Origin: Marinobacter piscis
GTDB taxonomy: Bacteria; Pseudomonadota; Gammaproteobacteria; Pseudomonadales; Oleiphilaceae
DNA: 64,000 bases
NCBI RefSeq assembly: GCF_007671655.1
Contig: NZ_VCGX01000001.1
Location: 62,001-126,000, forward strand
Direction of reading: 5' to 3'
Both the position numbers and the translations under genes were made by a program. The notes under the pieces are model-generated. The model made no database searches. It was not told where the DNA came from and saw nothing but the letters and a program-made list of their open reading frames with translations. Below, in pieces: positions 1 through 8,180 of this stretch (its first letter is position 1; each line of letters begins with the position of its first letter).

Positions 1-993
1 CTGCTCCAGAGTGTCCGGTTTGCAATGGACAACAAGGATCTTACACAGCACGTACGGCTTAACAGCAAAGATGAAATCGGCAATATTGGCCGGGCCATCA
101 ATGAGCTTTTCATGCGGTTCAGCAGCGCGTTGCTGCACATAGATAAAGCCAGTGTACAGCTTGCAACTGCAACGGAAGAAACCAGCTCAACTGCAGATCA
201 GAATGTTGCACAGACCAGGAGCCAGCAATCCGAGGTCGAACAGATTGCTGCTGCTACTGAAGAAATGTCGGCTACATCCGAGCAGATTTCTGAAAACACG
301 CAACAGGTAGCAGATGCTGCAAATAGTGTTATGGAAAGAAGTCAGACCGGCGAGAAGGTACTTCAGAACAGTGTAACCAGCATCCATTCTCTGGCCAGCT
401 CGGTGAAAAACGTGAACGAAGTTATTGATGAACTGGAGGTGCGCAGTGGCAGCATCGTTGAAGTAATGGATGTGATTCGCAAGGTTGCTGATCAAACCAA
501 CCTTCTGGCCCTCAATGCGGCCATTGAGGCAGCACGCGCAGGCGAGCATGGCCGAGGATTTGCTGTGGTCGCTGACGAAGTCCGCACGCTGGCCCGCCAG
601 ACACATGATTCAACAACACAGATTGAAGACATTATTACCGGATTACAGTCGATCACAAAAAATGCCAGCAGTTCCATAACCGCCAGCCACGAACTGGCCA
701 GCGAGACAATTGAACAGACAGGGGAGCTGGAGCAGGCGTTTTCTGCCATTCTTGGTGACGTTAACAGTATTTCTGATATGGCGTCCCAGATTGCAACCGC
801 AACCGAGGAGCAGGTGGCCGTCACCCGTGAGCTGGCCGGAAATATGGAATCTGTCAGCGAAGCGGCAACACTGACACTGACCGGATCCCAGGAAATTTCC
901 CACGTTACCGGAGAGCAGGCAAAACTTGCCCGCCAGCTTCAGGATCTGGCCAATGAGTTCAGGGTTCAGGAACCCCAAAGCGACCATTCCTGA
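1..993 (+). CDS. Methyl-accepting chemotaxis protein, 5' end cut by window edge
   Basis: The reading frame is open from base 1 through the first ATG at position 25, so this is the C-terminal part of a longer receptor. It begins inside a HAMP linker ([18 protein letters not shown]) and continues into the long coiled coil of an MCP signalling domain. The conserved hairpin tip is visible as [26 protein letters not shown] is split around residues 155-180 of the visible part. The ligand-binding region and membrane segments lie outside the window, so the stimulus cannot be judged. A strong terminator follows directly. Family call is secure; the ligand is unknown. Confidence 0.93.
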   Translation: MLQSVRFAMDNKDLTQHVRLNSKDEIGNIGRAINELFMRFSSALLHIDKASVQLATATEETSSTADQNVAQTRSQQSEVEQIAAATEEMSATSEQISENTQQVADAANSVMERSQTGEKVLQNSVTSIHSLASSVKNVNEVIDELEVRSGSIVEVMDVIRKVADQTNLLALNAAIEAARAGEHGRGFAVVADEVRTLARQTHDSTTQIEDIITGLQSITKNASSSITASHELASETIEQTGELEQAFSAILGDVNSISDMASQIATATEEQVAVTRELAGNMESVSEAATLTLTGSQEISHVTGEQAKLARQLQDLANEFRVQEPQSDHS

Positions 994-996
994 ATG

Positions 997-1026
997 AAAA
1001 ACGGGAGCCTGGCGGCTCCCGTTTTT
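997..1026 (+). terminator. Rho-independent terminator after the chemoreceptor gene
   Basis: A perfect 9-bp stem (ACGGGAGCC / GGCTCCCGT) with a TGGC loop is flanked by AAAA on the left and TTTT on the right. It starts 3 bases after the stop codon at 991-993. The A and T flanks mean it could also work on the minus strand for the small gene at 1054-1185. Confidence 0.9.
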
Positions 1027-1053
1027 AGCATACTGCTGAGTCGTACTCAGGCG

Positions 1054-1185
1054 TCAGACCATATCAGTGTCTGAGTTGCGCGCCTGCACAGCGTCTTTAA
1101 TGACGGCTCCACAAATAACAGCCAATACGCCGAGCGTCAGAGTCGGCCAAACCAGAATATAAGCTCCATATACCATTTCACTCAT
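1054..1185 (-). CDS. Small membrane subunit of the adjacent sodium:solute symporter (43 aa)
   Basis: Reading the minus strand from the ATG at 1185 gives a 43-residue protein beginning MSEMVYGAYILVWPTLTLGV and ending at TGA (1056-1054). It has one hydrophobic segment (about residues 7-29) followed by a charged tail KDAVQARNSD. Its ATG overlaps the TGA of the upstream symporter gene by four bases (ATGA), a classical sign of translational coupling. The pattern aromatic-LVWP, one helix, then K-D near the end fits the short proteins that accompany some SSS-family transporters. That assignment is by pattern memory, not a search. It probably assists folding or activity of the transporter. Confidence 0.75.
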   Translation of the reverse strand: MSEMVYGAYILVWPTLTLGVLAVICGAVIKDAVQARNSDTDMV

Positions 1186-2864
1186 GAACGTACTCCTTCA
1201 GGTATCATCGTCGTTTCATCTTCTTCATCAGCAACGTCGTCGTAGTTACCGACGCGCTGCTTAATCAGGTCAAAATCAAACCTTTCATTGCTGAACAATG
1301 TCATGACAGTGCACACAACGGTACTGGCGCCATAGGCGGTCAGTGACGCGGTAAGCACCATATAGTCACGCAGGAAACCGGTCGCGTAGAACAGCATCAA
1401 GCCACCGGCAATAGCGCCAACCAGGAAACCAACGGTGCGGCCGAAAAAGCCAAACGCCATCAGTCCGAATACAACGGCACCGCCAACCGAGGCCAGCACT
1501 TCAAAGAACAACACCGTTACACCGGTCATTTCCAGAAGCTCAAAGCGGGCAACACAAAACAGGGCCATTGCGACAACCACAGACCATGTAAACGCTGCGT
1601 TACTCACCCGGTCCCAGAAGCAGCTGATAATCACCGGAAATACAATCGCGCCCCAGAGTGCACCGACAAAGACCAGCATCACCAGAATATCGAGTGCAAA
1701 GCTGGCGAAGATCAGGCCTGCCGCCGTTGCCACAATCATGGTAATCCGGCCTACGAGCAACATTTTCTTGGGATCCGGATTATCCTTCGCAATGTTCTTG
1801 CCATAGATGTCCGCCATCATAATGGTCGACAACGCAGACAGATCCGAGTCGGCAGTTGATGACAGGGCACCGATCACCAGTACAAAGAACAATGCCACGA
1901 AAGCGGATGGCAGATACGCCGATACCATTTGCGGGATGAGGTTATTCATGTTCCCGTTAACCGGCTCTATACCAACCGTCAGCGCCATAAGGCCAATCAT
2001 TCCCAGGCCAATGACAATCGCCCCATAGCCCAGGGTAGCGGTCACAAACGTGCGCTTGATGTGTTTTTCCCGTACGGCAAAAAGACGCTGGGAAATTGTC
2101 TGGTTACCAATGGCGTATGCCAGTACCGCTACAAAGAAGGGCGCGCCCTGATTCAGAATTGCGTCAATAGAGAAGAAATCTGCCTGCTCCGCGGTCAGGT
2201 TCTGTAACCCGTCAACCATGACCGACGGCCCACCGACTGAGAACAACACGGCCGGGATAATAATAACGGTAATCGCCATCAGCGCTACCAGCTGGGCAAA
2301 GTCGGTAAACACCGACGCCCGGAAGCCGGAGGTCACTGTATAGCTGAGAACACCAACACCGGCCACAATCACACCTGTCTGAAACGACAACGGAGAAAGC
2401 ACAGACACCAGGGCGCCTGCCGCAGTAAAGTTCACCATCAGACTGATAGTACTGCCAAGAATATTGGACCCGGCCAGGATTAACTGACTGGAAGAACCAT
2501 GGCGGGCGTGGATCAGCTCACCAAGTGTATGCCCGTTAGGTGCCAGTTCACGGAAGCGCCGCCCGAACGGGTAGATAAAAAGAATCATCAGCGCACCCCA
2601 GAGGCCGTAATGGATTGGCCCGGAGACGCCGTAGGTATAGCCAGAGGTGGCGGCCGCATAAAATGATGCGGCCCAGATCCAGGTCGCGGTCATACTGGCT
2701 GCGCCCATACCAAACCCGACCCTGTGGCCTGCCACCATAAAGCCGGAGGTGTCTTCCTCTTTCTTGCGAATAAGCAGAGTTAGCAAATAGGTGCCGCCAT
2801 AGAATGCGATCAGCAGAATCGCGATCGTGAGCACCGAAAACTGAGCAAAATCATTCTCGTTCAA
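1182..2864 (-). CDS. Sodium:solute symporter (SSS family)
   Basis: A 560-residue polytopic inner-membrane protein with about 13 hydrophobic segments. The N-terminal region contains GFMVAGHRVGFGMGAASMTATWIWAAS, split over the first helices and typical of the SSS family, where sodium and substrate sites lie in TM1 and TM8. The C-terminus is acidic (DDVADEEDETTMIPEG). The start is TTG at 2864, preceded by AAAGAGG six bases upstream. It is followed by the 43-aa small subunit with a 4-base overlap. The substrate cannot be read from the sequence; the DUR3/urea-like and acetate/proline branches are possibilities. Confidence 0.88.
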   Translation of the reverse strand: MNENDFAQFSVLTIAILLIAFYGGTYLLTLLIRKKEEDTSGFMVAGHRVGFGMGAASMTATWIWAASFYAAATSGYTYGVSGPIHYGLWGALMILFIYPFGRRFRELAPNGHTLGELIHARHGSSSQLILAGSNILGSTISLMVNFTAAGALVSVLSPLSFQTGVIVAGVGVLSYTVTSGFRASVFTDFAQLVALMAITVIIIPAVLFSVGGPSVMVDGLQNLTAEQADFFSIDAILNQGAPFFVAVLAYAIGNQTISQRLFAVREKHIKRTFVTATLGYGAIVIGLGMIGLMALTVGIEPVNGNMNNLIPQMVSAYLPSAFVALFFVLVIGALSSTADSDLSALSTIMMADIYGKNIAKDNPDPKKMLLVGRITMIVATAAGLIFASFALDILVMLVFVGALWGAIVFPVIISCFWDRVSNAAFTWSVVVAMALFCVARFELLEMTGVTVLFFEVLASVGGAVVFGLMAFGFFGRTVGFLVGAIAGGLMLFYATGFLRDYMVLTASLTAYGASTVVCTVMTLFSNERFDFDLIKQRVGNYDDVADEEDETTMIPEGVRS

Positions 2865-3285
2865 ATCAGGACCTCTTTATTATAAACAGCACCCGGTTAA
2901 GCAGGCCCGATCCTGGAATTCGGACAGCCTGGGGCACAAGCATTGAACAAAGCTCGCAAAGCAAGACAGTAAAGTCGTGAAGAGCACACAAGGGTGCCGG
3001 CGTCAGCCGTTAATGCTGGATCGCCTGAGCGTGAAAGTCGCTAAGGAAAGCGGAGGCGTGTGAACAGCCTTGAAATTTGTTTAGTAGTCATTGGTTTTAC
3101 AGCCTCTTCGTTCCGTTTTTATCTGACAATCGCTGCCCTACCCCTGACCCAATGGAGGCCAAAAAGGAACTGCAAGCAACGAAAAGCCGTTAAAACGGGC
3201 GATTAATCTGAAATTCCCGTAAGGAGTGCAAGAACTTACTCGAAATCCTACCCCGAGTCCAGTCTTTAGAGGTCGTAATAATTAT
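2865..3285. other. Gene-poor spacer between hemN and the symporter gene
   Basis: About 420 bases without a convincing coding region. It must hold the promoter and leader of the symporter gene (minus strand). Short open frames exist (for example 16 codons from about 3012 on the plus strand) but lack a ribosome site. A TATAAT on the minus strand (2884-2879) is too close to the start codon to be a normal -10 box. I see no recognisable riboswitch, tRNA or terminator. Confidence 0.5.
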
Positions 3286-3306
3286 CCGGGGCACAGAAGG
3301 CCCCGG
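3286..3306 (-). terminator. Hairpin downstream of hemN
   Basis: A 7-bp GC stem (CCGGGGC / GCCCCGG) with a 7-base loop lies 10 bases after the hemN stop. Read on the minus strand it is followed by an AT-rich ATAATTATT stretch rather than a clean T run, so termination is likely but not certain. Confidence 0.45.
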
Positions 3307-3316
3307 ATCGGAGGCG

Positions 3317-4735
3317 TCAGATGATGCGTGAGAAGCGCTGGCTGGCGCCTTCTTTGCGGTAGAGGTCGAAAATCTGGCAGATGGCTCGAATTAACAGCCG
3401 ACCGGCTGGTTCCACTTGCAGAACCCGACCACTGTCACTGATCAGCTCATCTGCCATCATCGGCCGAAGGCGGGCCAGCTCATCCGTGAAGTAATGGTCG
3501 AAATCCTCTCCCCACTGCTCGGTAAACTGCTGACGATCCAGCCGGAACTGGCAAATAAGCTGGCCGATGACCCAGCGCCGGATACGGTCGTCACGGGTCA
3601 GGTTCACCCCTTTGGTAATGGCGAGTTCACCCGCGTCTATAGAGGCTTCCCAGGTTGGCAAATCATGGTTGTTCTGGAAATAAGCGTCATCTGTCTGGCC
3701 AATAGCCGATACGCCCAGAGAAACCAGGTCACAGTCGGCATGGGTGGTGTAACCCTGAAAGTTTCTGTGTAACCGGCCTGCGCGCTGGGCGACGGCCAGG
3801 CTGTCGTCCGGCTTGGCAAAATGATCCATGCCGATATATTCATATCCCGCCTCAAGCAGCCGGTTGATGGTGTTATGCAGAATGGTCAGTTTCTGTTGCG
3901 GCGTTGGCAAGGTATCTGACTGTATCCGGGTTTGCGGATAAAACCGGTCGGGAAGATGCGCGTAACTGAACACAGACAACCTGTCTGGCGACATCTCAAG
4001 TACCGCCTCCAGGGTTTGTGCAAAGCTTTCCGGCGTCTGGTGCGGCAGACCGTAGATCAGGTCCAGGTTAATGGAGCGAAAACCAAGGCGCCGCGCCTCG
4101 TCCAGCACCGCTTCTGTCATCTCTCGCGGCTGAATACGGTTAACCGCTTTCTGTACCTCGGGATTGACGTCCTGAACACCCAGACTGATGCGGTTAAAGC
4201 CCAGATCCCACAGCGTCGGCAGGGTATCCTGGTCCACTTCGCGGGGGTCTATTTCCACACTGTAGTCCCGGTCATCGTCGCTCTGCAGGTTGAACAGCTC
4301 TGCGTAGCCTTCCATCAGCGTCTGCATGACCTCTTTGGGCAGGAACGTTGGTGTACCGCCGCCCCAGTGTAGCTGCTTCACCGGCCGATCGGCACCAAAC
4401 AGCTGCGCCTGCATGGCTGCTTCTTTCAGAACCCGCTCCACATAGGGCATGGCCTTGTCGCGCTTTTTGGTAATCACCTTGTTGCAGGCGCAGTAGTAAC
4501 ACAGGTGGGCGCAGAACGGCAGGTGGGTATACAGCGACAGTGGCCGGTTACTGGCTTTGCTGCGAGCGGCCGCTTCTACCATATGCTCAACGAGATACGT
4601 CTGATTAAACTCCACAGCGGTCGGGTACGAGGTGTATCGTGGTCCGCTGAGATCGTAACGCTTGATCAGCGCATCGTCCCAAATGAATTCCGGAAGCGTG
4701 GAATCAGCAGTGTGTGGAGTGGCATTGGAAGTCAT
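3317..4735 (-). CDS. hemN: Oxygen-independent coproporphyrinogen III oxidase
   Basis: HemN is a cytoplasmic radical SAM enzyme that decarboxylates two propionates of coproporphyrinogen III to give protoporphyrinogen IX without oxygen. The 472-residue length fits the family (about 457). The iron-sulfur motif CAHLCYYCACNKV supplies CxxxCxxC plus the extra Cys typical of HemN, preceded by RYTSYPTAVEF. The glycine-rich LHWGGGTPTFL and the IDPREVD segments are also present. The gene stands alone, with a partial FNR box centred 85 bases upstream. This supplies heme for the anaerobic cytochromes encoded further along. Confidence 0.96.
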   Translation of the reverse strand: MTSNATPHTADSTLPEFIWDDALIKRYDLSGPRYTSYPTAVEFNQTYLVEHMVEAAARSKASNRPLSLYTHLPFCAHLCYYCACNKVITKKRDKAMPYVERVLKEAAMQAQLFGADRPVKQLHWGGGTPTFLPKEVMQTLMEGYAELFNLQSDDDRDYSVEIDPREVDQDTLPTLWDLGFNRISLGVQDVNPEVQKAVNRIQPREMTEAVLDEARRLGFRSINLDLIYGLPHQTPESFAQTLEAVLEMSPDRLSVFSYAHLPDRFYPQTRIQSDTLPTPQQKLTILHNTINRLLEAGYEYIGMDHFAKPDDSLAVAQRAGRLHRNFQGYTTHADCDLVSLGVSAIGQTDDAYFQNNHDLPTWEASIDAGELAITKGVNLTRDDRIRRWVIGQLICQFRLDRQQFTEQWGEDFDHYFTDELARLRPMMADELISDSGRVLQVEPAGRLLIRAICQIFDLYRKEGASQRFSRII

Positions 4736-4813
4736 AATAGAAACTCTGAACGTGTCATGTGAAAAGGGCTGCCGACGCGCCGTATATACTACGCTTGCAA
4801 GGCCAAGCCTATC

Positions 4814-4827
4814 TTGATGCGAGTCAC
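4814..4827 (-). promoter_or_regulatory. Probable FNR/DNR box upstream of hemN
   Basis: TTGAT-GCGA-GTCAC matches the TTGAT-N4-ATCAA consensus fully in one half and at three of five in the other. On the minus strand a -10-like TAGTAT lies at 4792-4787, which puts the box near -41, the class II activating position. hemN genes are commonly controlled by FNR-type regulators. Confidence 0.55.
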
Positions 4828-4861
4828 CCTTGTGAGTTTTTCTACTTTACCAGCTCTGCGG

Positions 4862-4943
4862 CCGGACCACCCTCGTGCATATTGCGTATGCCGCCTACCC
4901 CCTTCGGCTGATGCTGCCGGGCAAAAAACTCATGGTGGTCCGG
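4862..4943. repeat. Inverted repeat with 10-bp arms at the end of the HAD gene
   Basis: CCGGACCACC (4862-4871) and GGTGGTCCGG (4934-4943) form perfect arms 62 bases apart. The right arm covers the last codons and the stop of the HAD gene. There is no T tract after it. It may be a degenerate palindromic element or an mRNA-end structure. Confidence 0.4.
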
Positions 4944-6624
4944 TCTCGCACGCCAGCACCAGTGCCCAGAATTCTGAAAAGTCATTCACCACCACATCCG
5001 GCTTGTCCGGGTGTTTATGGGTGCCCGGAAATATCCGGTTCAGCCAGGGCAGGTCCCACTGGGCACCGTTGAAGAACACTGACGTCATACCGGCACGCTT
5101 GGCAGCGATCACATCGGTGGTACTGTCACCCACGTACCAGACACTGGGGTCTGGCGCGTAATCCAGCTTTTTTACGGCCAGCAACAACTGATCCGGGTGC
5201 GGTTTACGAAGAGGCGTATCATCACCACACACATCCACATCAAACAGCTCTGTCCAGCCGGTATCTTCTACGGCGGCCAGCTCATGCTCAAAAAACTCGC
5301 GGTCGCGATTGGTAATCACGCCCACCTGTATATCCAGTCGCCGTAGGCCCTCCAGGACATCCCTCACCCTCGCCTCATAAGCTTTCACCGTGCCGTAATG
5401 ATTCCGGTAATGGCGGTTAAAGGCTTTGTGGGCAATCTGTTTGGCGTCCTGGTCGTCTCCAAAAAGCACCTCGAAAATATCCGTACGGGAGATTTTCCGA
5501 TCGGCCTTCACTTTCGGGTGCAGCCGGGCAAACTCACGCACATGGGCGACCAGCTTTGCGTCTTCCGGAGTTTTGCTGTCTTCCGGTGCGACCATTCGTT
5601 GCATCAGGCCCAGGCTGTGGAAGTCCGGGAACATATCATCCACCGCGTGGTACATGGCATCCAGCGTATCCACCAGGGTTGCATGCCAGTCAAACAGGAC
5701 AATCTCCGGCCGGATAAGCCGGACCACCGCCGGATGCCAGTCCGGCTCGATCCAGGGTTCCGGTCGGGCGGGCGCAGGAAAGGGCCCGGGGCGAACGTCT
5801 GCGGGAGAATACTGGAACTTCTCAGGCTCACTGCGCTCCAGCAGTGCGAGCAGGTCCATCAGGTCTTCAAAATCTTCGAGTATGGCAAACGGTGCATCCC
5901 GCCGGGAGAACCAGCTCTCTATCCGGTCTGGCTCCCAGCTGGCGCCGTTGTAAAAAATACCGGCAACGCCGGCACGATGCGCCGTAAGCATATCCACATA
6001 GCTGTCTCCGACATACCAGACGTCCGTACCTGCACGCAGGTCAAGTTTTGCCAAGGCACGGGTTATCACCTGAGGGTCGGGTTTGTATTCCGTTACGTCA
6101 TCGGCACAAACAACCACTTCAAACAGGTTTTTCCAGCGCCCCTGATCAACCGTTTGCAGCTCTTTCTCAAGAAACTCACGGCTGCGGTTCGTGGCCACAG
6201 CAAGTCGAACCCCCATGGCACGCAGCGCTGACAAGTATTCGTACGCCCCCGGCTGAAACGGCCCTACCTGTCCAAAGTAACGCCGGTAAGCTTCATTGTA
6301 GGCTTCATGCGCTATGCGTTTTGCTGCTGTGTTATCGCCAAAAACTGCGTTGAATATATCCGTTCGCGACACCCTGCGCTCCGCCAGGATACGGGGGTGC
6401 AGTCGCCGGAAAATTCGGATATAACGCACCAGCCTTACATCATCCTCGGTGCGGCACTGATCTTCAGGCAGCAACTCGTCGACCAGCCCCAGTTCTTCAA
6501 GCTGCGGAAGCATATCTTCCATAGCGCTGAACATGGCATCATGGGTGTCTACCAAGGTGCCGTGCCAGTCGAATATCAAGGCCTCGGGAGCCTTTAGGTC
6601 TTCACTCACGCGATCCATAATCAC
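4930..6624 (-). CDS. Tandem-duplicated HAD-superfamily hydrolase
   Basis: A 564-residue cytoplasmic protein made of two homologous HAD domains (about residues 12-265 and 303-560). Each carries the four HAD motifs: nucleophile FDWHGTL (D19) or FDWHATL (D312); motif II TNRS or TNRD (T145 in the first); the lysine in YKPDP (K181) or RKPHPD; and WYVGDS followed by an Asp (D207/D211). The second motif-I acid, normally D+2, is His in both copies (H21, H314). The GTG at 6624 starts the frame, with an alternative ATG at 6618 behind GGGGTG. Single gene, neighbours unrelated. Substrate unknown; phosphatase activity is likely but the DxH motif is atypical. Confidence 0.85.
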   Translation of the reverse strand: MIMDRVSEDLKAPEALIFDWHGTLVDTHDAMFSAMEDMLPQLEELGLVDELLPEDQCRTEDDVRLVRYIRIFRRLHPRILAERRVSRTDIFNAVFGDNTAAKRIAHEAYNEAYRRYFGQVGPFQPGAYEYLSALRAMGVRLAVATNRSREFLEKELQTVDQGRWKNLFEVVVCADDVTEYKPDPQVITRALAKLDLRAGTDVWYVGDSYVDMLTAHRAGVAGIFYNGASWEPDRIESWFSRRDAPFAILEDFEDLMDLLALLERSEPEKFQYSPADVRPGPFPAPARPEPWIEPDWHPAVVRLIRPEIVLFDWHATLVDTLDAMYHAVDDMFPDFHSLGLMQRMVAPEDSKTPEDAKLVAHVREFARLHPKVKADRKISRTDIFEVLFGDDQDAKQIAHKAFNRHYRNHYGTVKAYEARVRDVLEGLRRLDIQVGVITNRDREFFEHELAAVEDTGWTELFDVDVCGDDTPLRKPHPDQLLLAVKKLDYAPDPSVWYVGDSTTDVIAAKRAGMTSVFFNGAQWDLPWLNRIFPGTHKHPDKPDVVVNDFSEFWALVLACETGPP

Positions 6625-6759
6625 CCCATGTGTTATCCATGCTGACGGTATTCAGCAACAACTTATTGATAGCATAGTGGTTCAATACACAGAACACTGC
6701 ATTTACCGAAAACAGAGCCGATAAGGCCGACACTCACCCGCCAGATTCAGGATCTTTGC

Positions 6760-7671
6760 ATGCACAATCACAGTCATGGCCACGGCCATAGCCACGCAGA
6801 GCATTTCGATACCCATAACTGCGCGTTTGCAATAGCGGTCTTGCTTAATGTGGCGTTCGTGATTATTGAAGTGGTTTATGGCGTGCTGTCTGGCTCGCTG
6901 GCGCTGCTCGCCGATGCCGGACATAATCTGAGTGACGTCCTCGGGCTGGTAATGGCCTGGGCAGCAAGCTGGCTGGCCAGCCGCAGAGCTACGGACCGGA
7001 ACACCTACGGTCTCAAGAAAACCACAATCCTGGCTGCATTGTTCAATGCCCTGTTTTTGATTGCAGCTGTTGGTGGTATTACCTGGGAAGCCATCCGCCG
7101 CTTCAGTGAACCTGCTGAGGTTGCCGGGCTGACCGTCATTGTTGTGGCCGGCATTGGCGTACTGATTAACGGCATCACCATGCTGTTATTCCTCCGGGGC
7201 CAGGAAGGCGACCTGAATATCCGTGGTGCATTCCTGCATATGGCGGCCGATACGCTGGTGTCGGTTGGTGTTGTGGTGGCAGGCATTATTATTATGATCA
7301 CTGGCGCCCGCTGGATTGACCCGGTGGTCAGTTTGCTGATCGCTGCCGTTATCTTTATCGGAACCTGGCAACTGCTGAAAGACTCAGTGAACCTTGCAGT
7401 GGATGCGGTCCCGAAAGGCATTAATCCCGACGAGGTTATTGCAAAGCTGCAGGCGTTACCCGGTGTGGAGTCTGCGCATCATCTGCATATCTGGGCCCTC
7501 AGCACCACTGAAAATGCGCTCACAGTACACCTCGTCAAACCGGACCCGGGCAGTGATGACGAGGTTATCGAACAGGCGAACCACATGCTGAACCATGAAT
7601 TCAATATTCAGCATGTAACCATCCAGTGGGAACGCGCTGTAACCGGATGCCCTAACACGGCAGGCTGTTAG
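6760..7671 (+). CDS. Cation diffusion facilitator, probable zinc exporter
   Basis: A 303-residue inner-membrane protein with six hydrophobic segments and a cytoplasmic C-terminal domain, the CDF layout. The N-terminus is a metal-binding histidine stretch (MHNHSHGHGHSHAEH). The metal site is seen as HNLSD in TM2 and HMAAD in TM5, both HxxxD. The cytoplasmic domain contains HHLHIWALS, typical of ZitB/CzcD-like proteins. AGGA lies seven bases before the ATG. It exports Zn2+ or Cd2+ against protons. Close to ZitB/DmeF in type; exact metal unproven. Confidence 0.93.
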   Translation: MHNHSHGHGHSHAEHFDTHNCAFAIAVLLNVAFVIIEVVYGVLSGSLALLADAGHNLSDVLGLVMAWAASWLASRRATDRNTYGLKKTTILAALFNALFLIAAVGGITWEAIRRFSEPAEVAGLTVIVVAGIGVLINGITMLLFLRGQEGDLNIRGAFLHMAADTLVSVGVVVAGIIIMITGARWIDPVVSLLIAAVIFIGTWQLLKDSVNLAVDAVPKGINPDEVIAKLQALPGVESAHHLHIWALSTTENALTVHLVKPDPGSDDEVIEQANHMLNHEFNIQHVTIQWERAVTGCPNTAGC

Positions 7672-7712
7672 GGCTTCAGCTGACTCACTCCTGAGCGCAC
7701 GCTTGTCCGGGG

Positions 7713-8180
7713 CTATGCATCGGAATCAGACTTTTCGCCTGCGCCTGACTCTTCCAGCTCTTGCGGTAAAATAAGCGTAGCGCAGCAGGCGTTCTTCACA
7801 ACATATTCCTTGGTGGCCCGGCGTAGCGGCCAGAGACCAGCGCTTCCCTTTGACACCAGGATAATCAGGTCAACGCCAATATTGGCCGCCAGAGCCACCA
7901 GCTTCTCACCCGGTGAGCCGGCAATAATATGCAGCTTGGCACTGTACTGCATGGGCAGGTATTTGCGCGCCAGCAGGCTTAGCTGCTCCCGCACCTCGGC
8001 TTCCCGGTCAGCAGGGGTTTCTGTTGATACATGTGGAAAAAAGCCGGCACCGCCAGGATCGTAAATGGTCGCCAGATGCAGCTCTCCCCCCTCACTGAGC
8101 AGCCGCACACCCTCCTCCAGTGCCCGCTTGCCCTCACCATCATCTTCATAATCTATAGCTAGCAATATCTTATGGAACAT
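7713..8180 (-). CDS. Universal stress protein, UspA family
   Basis: A 155-residue soluble protein with one Usp fold, beginning MFHKILLAIDYEDDG. The nucleotide loop is present in altered form (SKGSAGLWPLRRATKEYVV), where the usual final G-S is A-T. The ATG at 8180 is chosen because AGGAGGGT precedes it by four bases; an upstream in-frame start at 8204 would lie deep in the previous gene. It overlaps the end of the BCCT transporter by 11 bases, so the two are translated together. Usp proteins paired with transporters often modulate them. Confidence 0.9.
   Translation of the reverse strand: MFHKILLAIDYEDDGEGKRALEEGVRLLSEGGELHLATIYDPGGAGFFPHVSTETPADREAEVREQLSLLARKYLPMQYSAKLHIIAGSPGEKLVALAANIGVDLIILVSKGSAGLWPLRRATKEYVVKNACCATLILPQELEESGAGEKSDSDA

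Noticed and set aside
2879..2884. TATAAT on the minus strand just before the symporter start
   Set aside because: Its transcript would begin inside the ribosome binding site, leaving no leader, so it is probably chance.
2996..3062. Short open frame (about 16 codons) on the plus strand in the spacer before hemN
   Set aside because: No ribosome binding site, no neighbours on that strand and too short to support.
7651..7675. Inverted repeat over the stop of the CDF gene (CCCTAAC / GTTAGGG) as terminator
   Set aside because: Seven base pairs with a ten-base loop and no T run; too weak to call.
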